DNA of 64,000 bases from Tolypothrix sp. NIES-4075 (GTDB lineage: Bacteria; Cyanobacteriota; Cyanobacteriia; Cyanobacteriales; Nostocaceae): assembly GCF_002218085.1 (NCBI RefSeq), contig NZ_BDUC01000005.1, positions 62,001-126,000 on the forward strand, written 5' to 3'. The translations under genes were made by a program, and so were the position numbers. This document shows positions 53,246 through 61,390 of the stretch, piece after piece (the first letter of the stretch is position 1; every line of letters begins with the position of its first letter). The notes under the pieces were generated by a model. It ran no database searches, was not told the DNA's origin, and saw only the letters and a program-made list of their open reading frames with translations.

Positions 53246-53455
53246 ATGAAAATTAGCGCACGCAATGCTATCAAAGCTACTGTGAAAAAAATTGAACCTG
53301 GCTCTATTAACACTGAAGTAGTATTAGAAATAGCACCTGGAGTAGAAATAACAGCAATAATTACAAAACATTCAGCAGAGACCCTAGGACTTGCAGAAGG
53401 CAAAGAAGCTTATGCAGTAATTAAATCAACCGATGTAATGGTAGCTGTAGAATAG
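53246..53455 (+). CDS. mop: Molbindin (Mop, TOBE domain)
   Basis: Small cytoplasmic molybdate/tungstate-binding protein, 69 residues, a single TOBE/Mop domain. The pattern SARNAIKATVKKIEPGSI, VVLEIAPGVEITAIIT, and GLAEGKEAYAVIKSTDVMV is diagnostic; the hexamer stores oxyanions. It faces a convergent gene whose C-terminal domain is the same fold. Together with moeA and nifH in this window it points to active Mo use. Confidence 0.94.
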   Translation: MKISARNAIKATVKKIEPGSINTEVVLEIAPGVEITAIITKHSAETLGLAEGKEAYAVIKSTDVMVAVE

Positions 53456-53485
53456 ATATTTAGCGACTAGATCAACAAACGATTT

Positions 53486-53518
53486 AGAAACCCGACTTAT
53501 TTAATAAGTCGGGTTTCT
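53486..53518. terminator. Stem-loop between mop and the RHH-TOBE gene
   Basis: AGAAACCCGACTT pairs perfectly with AAGTCGGGTTTCT around a seven-base loop. No T-tract, but the position between convergent genes fits a bidirectional terminator. Confidence 0.75.
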
Positions 53519-53613
53519 GGGCATGGTTGTCACTTTGAGAAAATACAAAATTAAATTTTGCTGCCAATATTTAAATTTTTAATTATTAGAAACTCAAAGA
53601 AATTAACTCAGCT

Positions 53614-54054
53614 TCAGTCCTTAGCGATCGCAATATCGCTGGACTTAATCAGCGCATATGCTTCTGTTCCCTCATATAGTTCTAAATCATCCGCTGATAC
53701 TGTGGTAATAACCGATGTTAACTCAACTTCGTGAATTACCTTTATCGTCACTTGACTGTTAACTTCTCCACGAATAACTTCTTTTACCACACCTTTAAGA
53801 ATATTGCGAGAGCTAACTTTTAAAGGTTTCTTTTGAGTACTAATTTCTATGTGTGGAGTATCAGCACCTTTTTTCTTTGTTTGCTTGGTTGGTGGTGGTG
53901 CTGACGGTGGAGAGGAAAGCGTATTTAAACCCCGCACTAGTTCCCGCAAAATCTCCGTCTTAGTGCGCTGAGACTGCTGACAGAACTCTTCGAGAATTTT
54001 CCGTTCCTCGTCAGATGTTTGAAAAGTGATCCATCCTTGTTCTTTTCTTGGCAT
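53614..54054 (-). CDS. Ribbon-helix-helix/TOBE fusion, putative molybdate-responsive regulator
   Basis: A 146-residue protein in three parts. Residues 8-43 (WITFQTSDEERKILEEFC, then QSQRTKTEILRELVRGL) have the pattern of a ribbon-helix-helix DNA-binding domain. Residues 44-76 are a Pro/Lys linker. Residues 78-146 are a Mop/TOBE domain (SSRNILKGVVKEV, EGTEAYALIKSSDIAIA) like the neighbouring molbindin. A molybdate-sensing repressor is inferred, a functional stand-in for ModE. Palindromes just upstream of the start (54059-54107) would suit self-regulation. Confidence 0.82.
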   Translation of the reverse strand: MPRKEQGWITFQTSDEERKILEEFCQQSQRTKTEILRELVRGLNTLSSPPSAPPPTKQTKKKGADTPHIEISTQKKPLKVSSRNILKGVVKEVIRGEVNSQVTIKVIHEVELTSVITTVSADDLELYEGTEAYALIKSSDIAIAKD

Positions 54055-54058
54055 AAGT

Positions 54059-54107
54059 TTACCAATTTTATTGGTAATTTATCAGTTGTGCTGGTAAGAT
54101 ACTACCA
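54059..54107 (-). promoter_or_regulatory. Candidate operator of the RHH-TOBE gene
   Basis: TTACCAAT-TTT-ATTGGTAA (54059-54077) is a perfect palindrome starting five bases before the ATG; TGGTA-N6-TACCA (54092-54107) is a second, weaker one. RHH proteins bind such paired inverted repeats. Binding is inferred from position and symmetry. Confidence 0.55.
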
Positions 54108-54383
54108 AGCGTTAATTTTACGCAAAAAGTTTCTTTAATTACAATTTGACCAGAAAAAGCAGACGAATTCTGGCAGTGATTAGCAGAATGCTGGCAATTA
54201 ACTTGCCGCTGCTAACTCCATCTTCTGTAGTAGCACAATTTAACAGCACCTTGCTGGTATCAGGTGGATACTTTCAAGCAAGCAGGACAGCTAGTTCTGT
54301 GGTACTCGCAGCATTTTAGCAAAAAACGGTCTAGTCTTGATAGTGCCAAAGAATGTTGGCGGTATAACGATTTGATTTGATTG
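54108..54383. other. Intergenic region after the small membrane peptide gene
   Basis: Nothing recognised; a 67-codon minus-strand frame at 54260-54463 overlaps the real small gene and looks random. Confidence 0.45.
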
Positions 54384-54545
54384 CTAGCTTCTGTCTGCTT
54401 CCCAGAATAATAATAAACCACCGATAAAAACCACAAGGAAAGCGACTGGAAATATATTTCCATTTACTATTGCTGAACTAAATACGGCTGCTATTAAACT
54501 GATGCCAAATACGATAATTACCAAACCTAAAGATTTTCTTACCAT
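54384..54545 (-). CDS. 53-residue hydrophobic membrane peptide
   Basis: A short gene reading MVRKSLGLVIIVFGISLI, then AAVFSSAIVNG, then two further hydrophobic turns and LLLFWEADRS. It has two likely transmembrane segments (about 5-26 and 31-48) between charged ends, and AAGGGTG sits about ten bases before the ATG. Its codon use and clean hydrophobic pattern suggest a real protein. Family not recognised. Confidence 0.6.
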   Translation of the reverse strand: MVRKSLGLVIIVFGISLIAAVFSSAIVNGNIFPVAFLVVFIGGLLLFWEADRS

Positions 54546-54773
54546 ATATTTAAAACACCCTTGAAATATTTATGCAAGTTTTAGCTTTTTAGAAGCTAGC
54601 GATATAATTAAACCTTCACCTCATCGTATTTGGTTTATATTCAGCGTAAACATTATCAAATTGAAATGGTAACATCACTCGTCACATCTGTTGAAATCTG
54701 CAAACCTGGATTTTAATTGTGGAAGTTGAAAAATATCTGAAATAAAAGATACAATTTTATATGCTTATTTGTA
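54546..54773. other. Intergenic region
   Basis: No gene or repeat seen before the hairpin and direct repeats that start near 54775. Confidence 0.4.
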
Positions 54774-54774
54774 G

Positions 54775-54943
54775 TAAGGGCTTCAGCCCTTAAAACCAAA
54801 TTTATGAGGGCTGGAGCCGCTCACTACGAATTAAGAGAGTATTTTCTGTTTACAGATAATTCAATCCTTAAAACCGAAGTTATGAGGGCTGGAGCCGCTC
54901 ACTACGAATCAAGAGAGTATTTTCCGTTTACAGATAATTCAAT
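54775..54943. repeat. Hairpin plus 78-base direct repeat
   Basis: TAAGGGCT-TC-AGCCCTTA is followed by two 78-base copies (54788-54865 and 54866-54943), each with ATGAGGGCTGGAGCCGCTCA and ending in CAGATAATTCAATC. They differ at about seven positions. The second copy runs into the last codons of lnt. Confidence 0.85.
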
Positions 54944-56597
54944 CTGTTTTTACCTGTCTTTCTATAAACCACGCTAACGCGGCTAATCCTAATAATAATG
55001 GTGTCAACCAATCGCCCCAACGTACATAAAAAGTCTGCGTTTGCCGGCGATAAATTGTTTCGACGTGAGTTTCGTAAGTATTGTGTCCAGATATCCACAA
55101 AGTTCTGCCGTGAGGATCTACAAAAGCTGAGTATCCCGTATTCGTTGCCCGCACTCCCCATCTATCAGTTTCAATCGCCCGCATGATATCTTGGGCATGG
55201 TGTTGAGCAGGCATGGCAGCGCTGTAATGGGCATCGTTAGAAGGGCTAAGTATAAATTGTCCACCTGCGGCAGCTTGACGGCGGAATTGTTCGGAAAAAG
55301 CAGATTCGTAACAAATACCCACAATAGCACGACCAAAAGGTGTGTTAAATACTTGATTTGGTGAGCCGGGAACTTGGTGTTCGTCTAAAGGTGATAAACG
55401 CTGAATAATACCACCTAAAATTTCCTCAAAGGGAATATACTCGCCAATAGGAACTAACTTTGTTTTGTCGTAACGGCTGAAAATTTCTCCGTTACCAGTA
55501 AAGGTAAATAAGCTATTTGTATAACTGCGTCCTCGTTCTCCAAAAGCGCCGATCCAAGCAACTATGCCTTTTTCCCGTACTGCTGCGAGAAGGGAAGTTT
55601 CCTTTAAGTCACGCTGGAAAAAAGGTAAGGCTCCTTCTGGGGTTAATACTGCATTTATACCTTGATTTGCTAATGTTAAATATCCAGTAGTATAACCTTC
55701 AATAGCGCGACGAAAACCTTCTGGGTAAAGTTTGATTTCGTTGGGGACATTGCCCTGAATAATTCCTACTTTTAAGGCGGTTTCTGGTAGTTGCGCCAGG
55801 GGACGACTGTATAAACTAAAGCCAATGAGGTGGAGAATGATTAATAGTCCTGCGGCAACTCCTAAATATTTATTAACGAACCGCATTCGCGCAGCGTCTC
55901 GCAGAGAAGACGCAGAGGGCACAGAGGAAATTCTCTCTGCGTTCTCTGCGTCTCTGCGGTTCGTTATCCACGCTTCTGCAACCAAGCCATTCACAGCGAC
56001 AATTGCCGCTGTCACCGCACTTGAGCCTGAAAGTTGACCTAAATGTAAAATTACGAGATTATACGGAGCCTGAGTGTAAGAAATAGTAGTCCACCACAAA
56101 GCGCCATGACTCCAAAGTGATTCTAATCCGCACCAAAGGGCTGTACCAATGAGAACGCGAGTAAATTTATTTTGGCTGGAAATCGTTCTCATAGCGATCG
56201 CCCAAACAGCGACTAATGCGGCACCCCACAAAGTAATGAATGTCCAACAAAATAAAGCTATTCCTAAACTTGCCAACCAAGGAACACCCATCCAAGTCAT
56301 CGGATGAATTCCAGTAATCCAGGATAGGGCAAGACCGTGATAACCTATACCCCAAGCTAGGGCGAGGAGGAGGGGGGGAGGGGAGGAGGGGGGGAGAGGG
56401 GGAGGAGGGGAGGATAGAAGAGATTGTTTTTGGTGTATCTTAGACTTGACAATTAATACCCACAGGGGGGCAAGGGCAATCCAAGCTAAGAACCATACGT
56501 TAAATGGGGCAACAGTAAGCCCCATCAACATACCGCTTAACAAGGATGAAGTGTAAAGGCTAAAGGCTGAAAACAGCTTTTTTGTTTTATACTTCAT
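54939..56597 (-). CDS. lnt: Apolipoprotein N-acyltransferase with repeat-derived inserts
   Basis: Inner-membrane enzyme that adds the third acyl chain to lipoproteins. The N-terminal half has about six hydrophobic segments; the nitrilase domain (about 275-515) has the triad E321 (TPEGALPF), K380 (KTKLVPIGEYIPF) and C429 (GICYESAF). At 552 residues it is longer than usual, because of two odd inserts: a Pro/Ser run at 63-75 from a G-rich tract, and about 213-240 (NRRDAENAERISS, then SLRDAARMRF), encoded by a mobile CGCAGAGACGC-type repeat. Both lie in loops. A PLD-like lipoprotein in this window would be a substrate. Confidence 0.92.
   Translation of the reverse strand: MKYKTKKLFSAFSLYTSSLLSGMLMGLTVAPFNVWFLAWIALAPLWVLIVKSKIHQKQSLLSSPPPPLPPSSPPPLLLALAWGIGYHGLALSWITGIHPMTWMGVPWLASLGIALFCWTFITLWGAALVAVWAIAMRTISSQNKFTRVLIGTALWCGLESLWSHGALWWTTISYTQAPYNLVILHLGQLSGSSAVTAAIVAVNGLVAEAWITNRRDAENAERISSVPSASSLRDAARMRFVNKYLGVAAGLLIILHLIGFSLYSRPLAQLPETALKVGIIQGNVPNEIKLYPEGFRRAIEGYTTGYLTLANQGINAVLTPEGALPFFQRDLKETSLLAAVREKGIVAWIGAFGERGRSYTNSLFTFTGNGEIFSRYDKTKLVPIGEYIPFEEILGGIIQRLSPLDEHQVPGSPNQVFNTPFGRAIVGICYESAFSEQFRRQAAAGGQFILSPSNDAHYSAAMPAQHHAQDIMRAIETDRWGVRATNTGYSAFVDPHGRTLWISGHNTYETHVETIYRRQTQTFYVRWGDWLTPLLLGLAALAWFIERQVKTD
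55878..55961. repeat. Mobile palindromic repeat inside lnt
   Basis: GCAGCGTCTCGCAGAGAAG with CGCAGAGGGCACAGAGG is mirrored by CCTCTCTGCG-like words (TCTCTCTGCGTTCTCTGCG, TCTCTGCGG). It is inserted in frame in the coding region. Confidence 0.85.
56362..56416. repeat. G-rich low-complexity tract inside lnt
   Basis: On the plus strand this is a run of GGAGGAGGGGGGGAGG type with many G4-G7 blocks (coding for Pro and Ser on the minus strand). It is prone to slippage and could form G-quadruplexes. Confidence 0.85.
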
Positions 56598-56614
56598 ACT
56601 TCATCCTTTATTTT

Positions 56615-59272
56615 TTATTCCACCTCTGCCACATCACCTGTATCGGATATCACCTCAACTGTATCGGATATCACTTCACCTGTATCGGATGTCATCTCAC
56701 CTGTATCGGCAGGAACGATCGCTACTCCGGTAATTGCGTCCTCTTCGTCTAAACGCTGCACTCGCACTCCGGTGGCAGATCGCGATTGTACAGAAATGGC
56801 ATTTGTCGCTTGTCGGATAATAATACCGCGATTAGTAACCATCATGATTTCATCATCGCTGTTGACAATGTGCAAAGCCGCCAATTTGTCTTTGGTTTTG
56901 CGGTTTTTGAACTTGGTTGCCATTAAACCTTGACCGGCACGATTTTGCAAGCGGAATTGAGTAACTGGGACGCGCTTGCCATATCCTCCCATTGTAATTA
57001 CCAACACCCAAGGACCAATACTGGCGTTAGGGGGAATTTCTTGTGATTCTTCTTCAACGATGATTTCTTCTGTTTCGACATCCTCGTTCAGGTCAACTTC
57101 TGTCTCTGTAACCGTATCCAAGGTGTCAAGAATTGCGGCTGGTAAAATTGCCATACCCACCAGTTCATCGCCTTTTTTCAGCTTCATGGCTTTGACTCCA
57201 CGAGTTGCCCTACCTAGAGGACGCAATTGCTCTTGGGTACACCGAAAGTGAATTGCCATACCCAGACGGGAACCAATGATGATGCTGTCTTCTACTCTAG
57301 CGCGTCCTACCCAGCGCAGTTGGTCGCCTTCTTCGAGAGATATGGCTATTAAGCCGTTAGCGCGAATGTTGCTAAATGCTTCCAATGCGGTTTTTTTGAT
57401 GTTGCCGCCTTTGGTGAGCATTACCAGATATTCATCGCTGCTAAACTCGGAAACGGGGACAATAGAGGTGATTTTTTCCTCTTTGGGAATCGGCAGCATC
57501 TGTACAATTGGTGTACCGCGACTTGTACGGGAACTGACGGGAATTTGATATGCTTTGACGCAGTAAACAACTCCGCGATCGCTAAAAAATAAAACACTGT
57601 CGTGATCGCAGCAACTCAAGAAATGCTCAACGGTGTCATCATCTTTCACTTTGGCGGCAGCTTTACCTCTGGTTGCACGATTTTGTGCTTCAAAGGTATT
57701 CACTGGCATTCGCTTGATGTAACCTTGTTTGGTAATCAAAATAATCGCTTTTTCATTGGCGATCAAATCAAGGTCATCTAATTCGCCTTCACCTAATGAA
57801 ATTACCGTGCGGCGCGGTGTGGCATGAGTTGCTTTTATTTGGGTGATTTCGGTTTCAATGATTTCTAAAATCCGTTCCCGCCGTGCCAATATATCTTGCA
57901 AGTCGGCAATTTGATTTTGTAAATCTTCGTGTTCTAGGCGAATTTTATCGGCTTCTAGTGCTGTTAAACGTCGCAGTTGCATTTGCAAAATTGCGTCCGC
58001 TTGCACTTCTGAAAGTCCGTAATTTGTGATTAATTCACCTTTTGCTGTGGGCGCATCCGATGCATTACGAATTAAGTTAATAATTGCATCTAAATGTGAT
58101 AAGGCAATTAATAACCCTTGTAAAAGATGATCGCGTTCTTCGGCTTTTCGCAGTTCGTATTGCGTGCGTCTAGTAATCGCTTGAATGCGAAAATCTAAAA
58201 AGACGCTTAAGAACTGTTTGAGGGTAAGAACTTGCGGTTCGGAATTTACCAACGCCAACATATTTGCGCCAAAGTTGGCTTGCAAAGGCGTTTGTTTGTA
58301 AAGATTGTTTAAGACGACGCGGGGATAAGCATCGCGTTTGAGTTCGATGACGATTCGCATTCCATCGCGATCGCTTTCATCCCGAATATCTGCAATTCCC
58401 TCTAAACGCTTTTCGTTCACCATTTCGGCGATTCTTTCAATTAACGCCGCTTTGTTGGTTTGATAGGGCAATTCGGTGATGATAATTGCTTCTCTATCCG
58501 GGCGTCCGCGCTGTTCTACGGTTTCAATTGTAGCTACGCCCCGCATGGTAATCGAACCGCGTCCGGTGGTGTAAGCTTCTTTAATTGCTGCCGTTCCCAG
58601 AATCTGCGCCCCCGTAGGAAAGTCGGGACCGTGGATATATTGCATCAACTGGATATCAGTGATTTCCGGGTTGTGAATCAGCGCTACGAAACCATCAATC
58701 AATTCGCCCAAGTTGTGGGGAGGAATGTTAGTTGCCATCCCTACGGCAATCCCAGAAGAACCGTTGAGGAGTAACTGGGGGATACGTGCGGGTAAAACTG
58801 TCGGTTCTTGTTGGGAACCGTCGAAGTTATCAATAAAGTCTACCGTTTCCGATTCGATGTCTTGCAGTAGGGCAGCGCTGGTTAAGGCTTGCAAGCGACA
58901 TTCAGTGTAACGCATTGCCGCTGGCGGGTCGTTGTCTACTGAACCGAAGTTACCATGCCCGTTGACGAGAGGCGATCGCATGGAAAAATCTTGCGCCATC
59001 CGCACCAAAGCATCATACACTGCCGTATCGCCGTGGGGGTGATATTTACCCAACACTTCCCCGACTACACGGGCGCATTTTTTAAAAGGACGGTCTGCGG
59101 TCAACCCCAACTCATGCATGGCATAAAGGATGCGGCGATGCACAGGTTTCAGACCATCCCTGGCATCTGGCAACGCCCGACCTACAATTACGCTCATCGC
59201 GTATTCCAGATAAGACCGGGACATTTCGTTCCGCAGATCGGTGGGGATTATCCTATCCTGGGAATAAGTCAT
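56615..59272 (-). CDS. gyrA: DNA gyrase subunit A
   Basis: Breakage-reunion subunit of gyrase, 885 residues. The catalytic Tyr122 lies in AAMRYTECRL; the quinolone-region residues fall at T83 and D87 (HPHGDTAVYD). The C-terminal beta-pinwheel has GyrA-box-like RATRGKAAAKV near 534 and further repeats, with an acidic insert (VDLNEDVETEEIIVEEE) in the blades. The tail ends in SDTGEV-type heptapeptides made by a 21-base tandem repeat (56636-56710). The gene is followed by lnt 17 bases later on the same strand. Essential for negative supercoiling. Confidence 0.97.
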   Translation of the reverse strand: MTYSQDRIIPTDLRNEMSRSYLEYAMSVIVGRALPDARDGLKPVHRRILYAMHELGLTADRPFKKCARVVGEVLGKYHPHGDTAVYDALVRMAQDFSMRSPLVNGHGNFGSVDNDPPAAMRYTECRLQALTSAALLQDIESETVDFIDNFDGSQQEPTVLPARIPQLLLNGSSGIAVGMATNIPPHNLGELIDGFVALIHNPEITDIQLMQYIHGPDFPTGAQILGTAAIKEAYTTGRGSITMRGVATIETVEQRGRPDREAIIITELPYQTNKAALIERIAEMVNEKRLEGIADIRDESDRDGMRIVIELKRDAYPRVVLNNLYKQTPLQANFGANMLALVNSEPQVLTLKQFLSVFLDFRIQAITRRTQYELRKAEERDHLLQGLLIALSHLDAIINLIRNASDAPTAKGELITNYGLSEVQADAILQMQLRRLTALEADKIRLEHEDLQNQIADLQDILARRERILEIIETEITQIKATHATPRRTVISLGEGELDDLDLIANEKAIILITKQGYIKRMPVNTFEAQNRATRGKAAAKVKDDDTVEHFLSCCDHDSVLFFSDRGVVYCVKAYQIPVSSRTSRGTPIVQMLPIPKEEKITSIVPVSEFSSDEYLVMLTKGGNIKKTALEAFSNIRANGLIAISLEEGDQLRWVGRARVEDSIIIGSRLGMAIHFRCTQEQLRPLGRATRGVKAMKLKKGDELVGMAILPAAILDTLDTVTETEVDLNEDVETEEIIVEEESQEIPPNASIGPWVLVITMGGYGKRVPVTQFRLQNRAGQGLMATKFKNRKTKDKLAALHIVNSDDEIMMVTNRGIIIRQATNAISVQSRSATGVRVQRLDEEDAITGVAIVPADTGEMTSDTGEVISDTVEVISDTGDVAEVE
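56636..56710. repeat. 21-base tandem repeat at the gyrA 3' end
   Basis: About three and a half units of ACCTGTATCGGATATCACTTC, imperfect, encoding SDTGEVI-type heptads before the gyrA stop. Confidence 0.85.
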
Positions 59273-59401
59273 ATAACCTTAAAAAACTCCAAAATTGGCA
59301 GATTTTCGCTTTTTCAATTCAGTAAACGCCGAATTATTCTAAATTAGTCTTGAATAATGGCAATTATTTGCTACAATTCTAGCACATTTTGCCTTCGTTT
59401 G

Positions 59402-59515
59402 CCTGGGCTGGGGACTGGGGACTGGGGACTGAGGAGACAAAAAGACAAGGAGAATAATTCTTCTTTCTCCCCATCCCAAGAACTCTCCCCATCCCAAGAA
59501 CTCTCCCCATCCCCC
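59402..59515. repeat. Short tandem repeats between the ClC and gyrA genes
   Basis: GGGGACT occurs in three tandem copies near 59409-59431. CTCCCCATCCCAAGAA is repeated near 59467-59515, ending next to the ClC stop. Low complexity, no promoter recognised. Confidence 0.8.
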
Positions 59516-60810
59516 TAGTCTTCTTGAAGAGATTGCTCAGATTTGAGTTGAGATGCAATCAAGGGAATTTTAGGAGCAAGAAAAAATCCCATCAAACTGG
59601 CAAAGAGAATCGGTGTCAAGGCACTGAAGTTGGTTAATTTTGACAGCAGCAAAGTTGTACTTATAGGTGTGCGTGTCACTGTTGCATTGATAGCAGCCAT
59701 TGTACAAATCATTGCCAGCGCCGGATTAATTCCTGGGATTAAGACTGCAACTGCTTTGCCGATACAAGCACCAGTGAAAAATAAAGGTATGATAAATCCA
59801 CCGCGCCATCCACCTGTAACGGTAAGGCTAATCGCAGCCATTTTGCCCAAAGCAAGAGTTAAGAGGAAAACAGCATCCAAGTTAGTATTAACGACAGATT
59901 CTAACTCTTCATGCCCAAAATAACGAGTTAGCGGAAATATTGCGGCTAAACAGCCTAATGCCAATCCTGCTAATGTTGTGCGTAAATAAATTGGTCCGGG
60001 AATCTGAGCATATAGGCGATCGCAAGAGCGAAAAATAGCCATAAAAATCCATCCTGCTACTGCCCCAATCATCCCAAACAAAATAGCCAAAGCAAAATCA
60101 TCAATGTTTTCTAACTGGTACTTGGGGAAATGCCAAGTTGGGGCAATTCCCAAATGTGTAATTGCCGCAAACACTAGATAACTAGCACAACTCGAAACAA
60201 TTGCTGGCATCAGCGCTTCGTAGTACTCCACAATATGCTGATGGTGTAAGATTTCTAAAGCGAACATCGCACCCCCAAGAGGTGCGCCAAACAAAGCAGT
60301 AAAACCCGCAGCCATTGCTGCTAAACTCATAGTTCTCAGGTCTTCACCTTGAAGTTGCCAGCGATCGGCAATCCAAGTACCAAAAGAACCTGTAACCTGT
60401 ACTAATGGTGCTTCAGGTCCTGCACTGCCGCCTGCCGATATACTCACTAAAGATGCCAGAATCATTGAAGGATTTTTGCGAGCATCCAGCCGTCCGCCGC
60501 GAAAATGGATATTATCGACAATTACGGCGATTTCACCAGGATTTCCCAAAAAATGAATCACCAGCCCAATAACTAAACCAGCTAATGGCATCACTATCAA
60601 CAAACTCAGACCGTTAAATCGTTGCAGTTGGTGAGTAATTAGTTCTAAAACATTCCAGTAGAAAGCAGCAAATAGACCACAAACAGTCCCCACACCTGCC
60701 CAGCGTAAAACCCACCGCGAAATCATCAGCGGATTACGTCTTAGCAGTCCAAAAAGCTGAGAAAGTGTCCAACGTTGAGTTTGATCGGAATTGTTACGCT
60801 TTGGTAGCAC
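59515..60810 (-). CDS. ClC-type chloride channel/transporter
   Basis: Integral membrane protein of 431 residues of the ClC family. The pore region reads SAGGSAGPEAPLVQVTGSFG near 125-144 (a GxEAP variant of the usual GxEGP), and GWRGGFIIPLFFTGACIGK is the second filter element. Around a dozen helices are visible. No CBS tail is present. The Glu in GPEAP would be the gating/proton glutamate. Whether it is a channel or an exchanger cannot be said. It stands alone. Confidence 0.9.
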   Translation of the reverse strand: MLPKRNNSDQTQRWTLSQLFGLLRRNPLMISRWVLRWAGVGTVCGLFAAFYWNVLELITHQLQRFNGLSLLIVMPLAGLVIGLVIHFLGNPGEIAVIVDNIHFRGGRLDARKNPSMILASLVSISAGGSAGPEAPLVQVTGSFGTWIADRWQLQGEDLRTMSLAAMAAGFTALFGAPLGGAMFALEILHHQHIVEYYEALMPAIVSSCASYLVFAAITHLGIAPTWHFPKYQLENIDDFALAILFGMIGAVAGWIFMAIFRSCDRLYAQIPGPIYLRTTLAGLALGCLAAIFPLTRYFGHEELESVVNTNLDAVFLLTLALGKMAAISLTVTGGWRGGFIIPLFFTGACIGKAVAVLIPGINPALAMICTMAAINATVTRTPISTTLLLSKLTNFSALTPILFASLMGFFLAPKIPLIASQLKSEQSLQED

Positions 60811-61030
60811 TGCTGATTTCCTATTTAATGGAAAAACTGTAATATAAAATACCGAATATTTATGCTTTTTATGATTTATACCATTTCCTTTGGTGTATTA
60901 TCTTCCAGCCAAAGGAGGGTTGACTTTCTATGCCTTGTCCGCTCAATCGTGGTAATTTAAGCCCCAAGATAGTGTGTGTCCGATCGCAGCAGAGTTTAAG
61001 CTGAGGCGTAAGTTCTATAGGGCAAAAATT

Positions 61031-61243
61031 ATGACTGAGGAAAAACATATTAATCAAGCTGAAAAGATGAATCCAGAGGAGGATGCGCCAGAATTAAGTC
61101 CTGAGATGCTGGATAAAATTAAACATCCGCCCAATATTGAAGATGTTTTGCGCGAACTACCACCAGAAGAACTTCGAGGTATGCCCGGTGTAGTACCGGA
61201 AATGCTTGATGAACCAAACGATGAAATGAGTGGTATGAGCTAA
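61031..61243 (+). CDS. Small acidic protein
   Basis: A 70-residue hydrophilic protein from the Met at 61031 (MTEEKHINQAEKMNPEED), rich in Glu, Pro and Met: ELSPEMLDKIKHPPNIEDVL, then RELPPEELRGMPGVVPEML. An open frame begins 19 codons upstream but lacks support. No known domain. It is probably disordered in part. Divergent from the ClC gene. Coding status is likely from codon pattern; the function is unknown. Confidence 0.62.
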   Translation: MTEEKHINQAEKMNPEEDAPELSPEMLDKIKHPPNIEDVLRELPPEELRGMPGVVPEMLDEPNDEMSGMS

Positions 61244-61288
61244 GAATAGTTGATTAGTGCGATTTTTCAATGAATAGGGCTTTAAATT

Positions 61289-61316
61289 CCCCCCTTCCCA
61301 GAATAGGGAAGGGGGG
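61289..61316. repeat. CCCCCCTTCCC hairpin
   Basis: CCCCCCTTCCC pairs perfectly with GGGAAGGGGGG over six bases; a common cyanobacterial stem-loop element, here after the small acidic gene and possibly its terminator. Confidence 0.75.
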
Positions 61317-61390
61317 TTAGGTCTGCCTTCATTGTGGTTTAAAGGATACAATTGAAACCGCTGTATCCTGCTGCCCACTTTGCTGACGCT

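Noticed and set aside
54260..54463. 67-codon minus-strand frame
   Set aside because: It overlaps the better-supported 53-residue membrane peptide in another frame and has no protein-like pattern.
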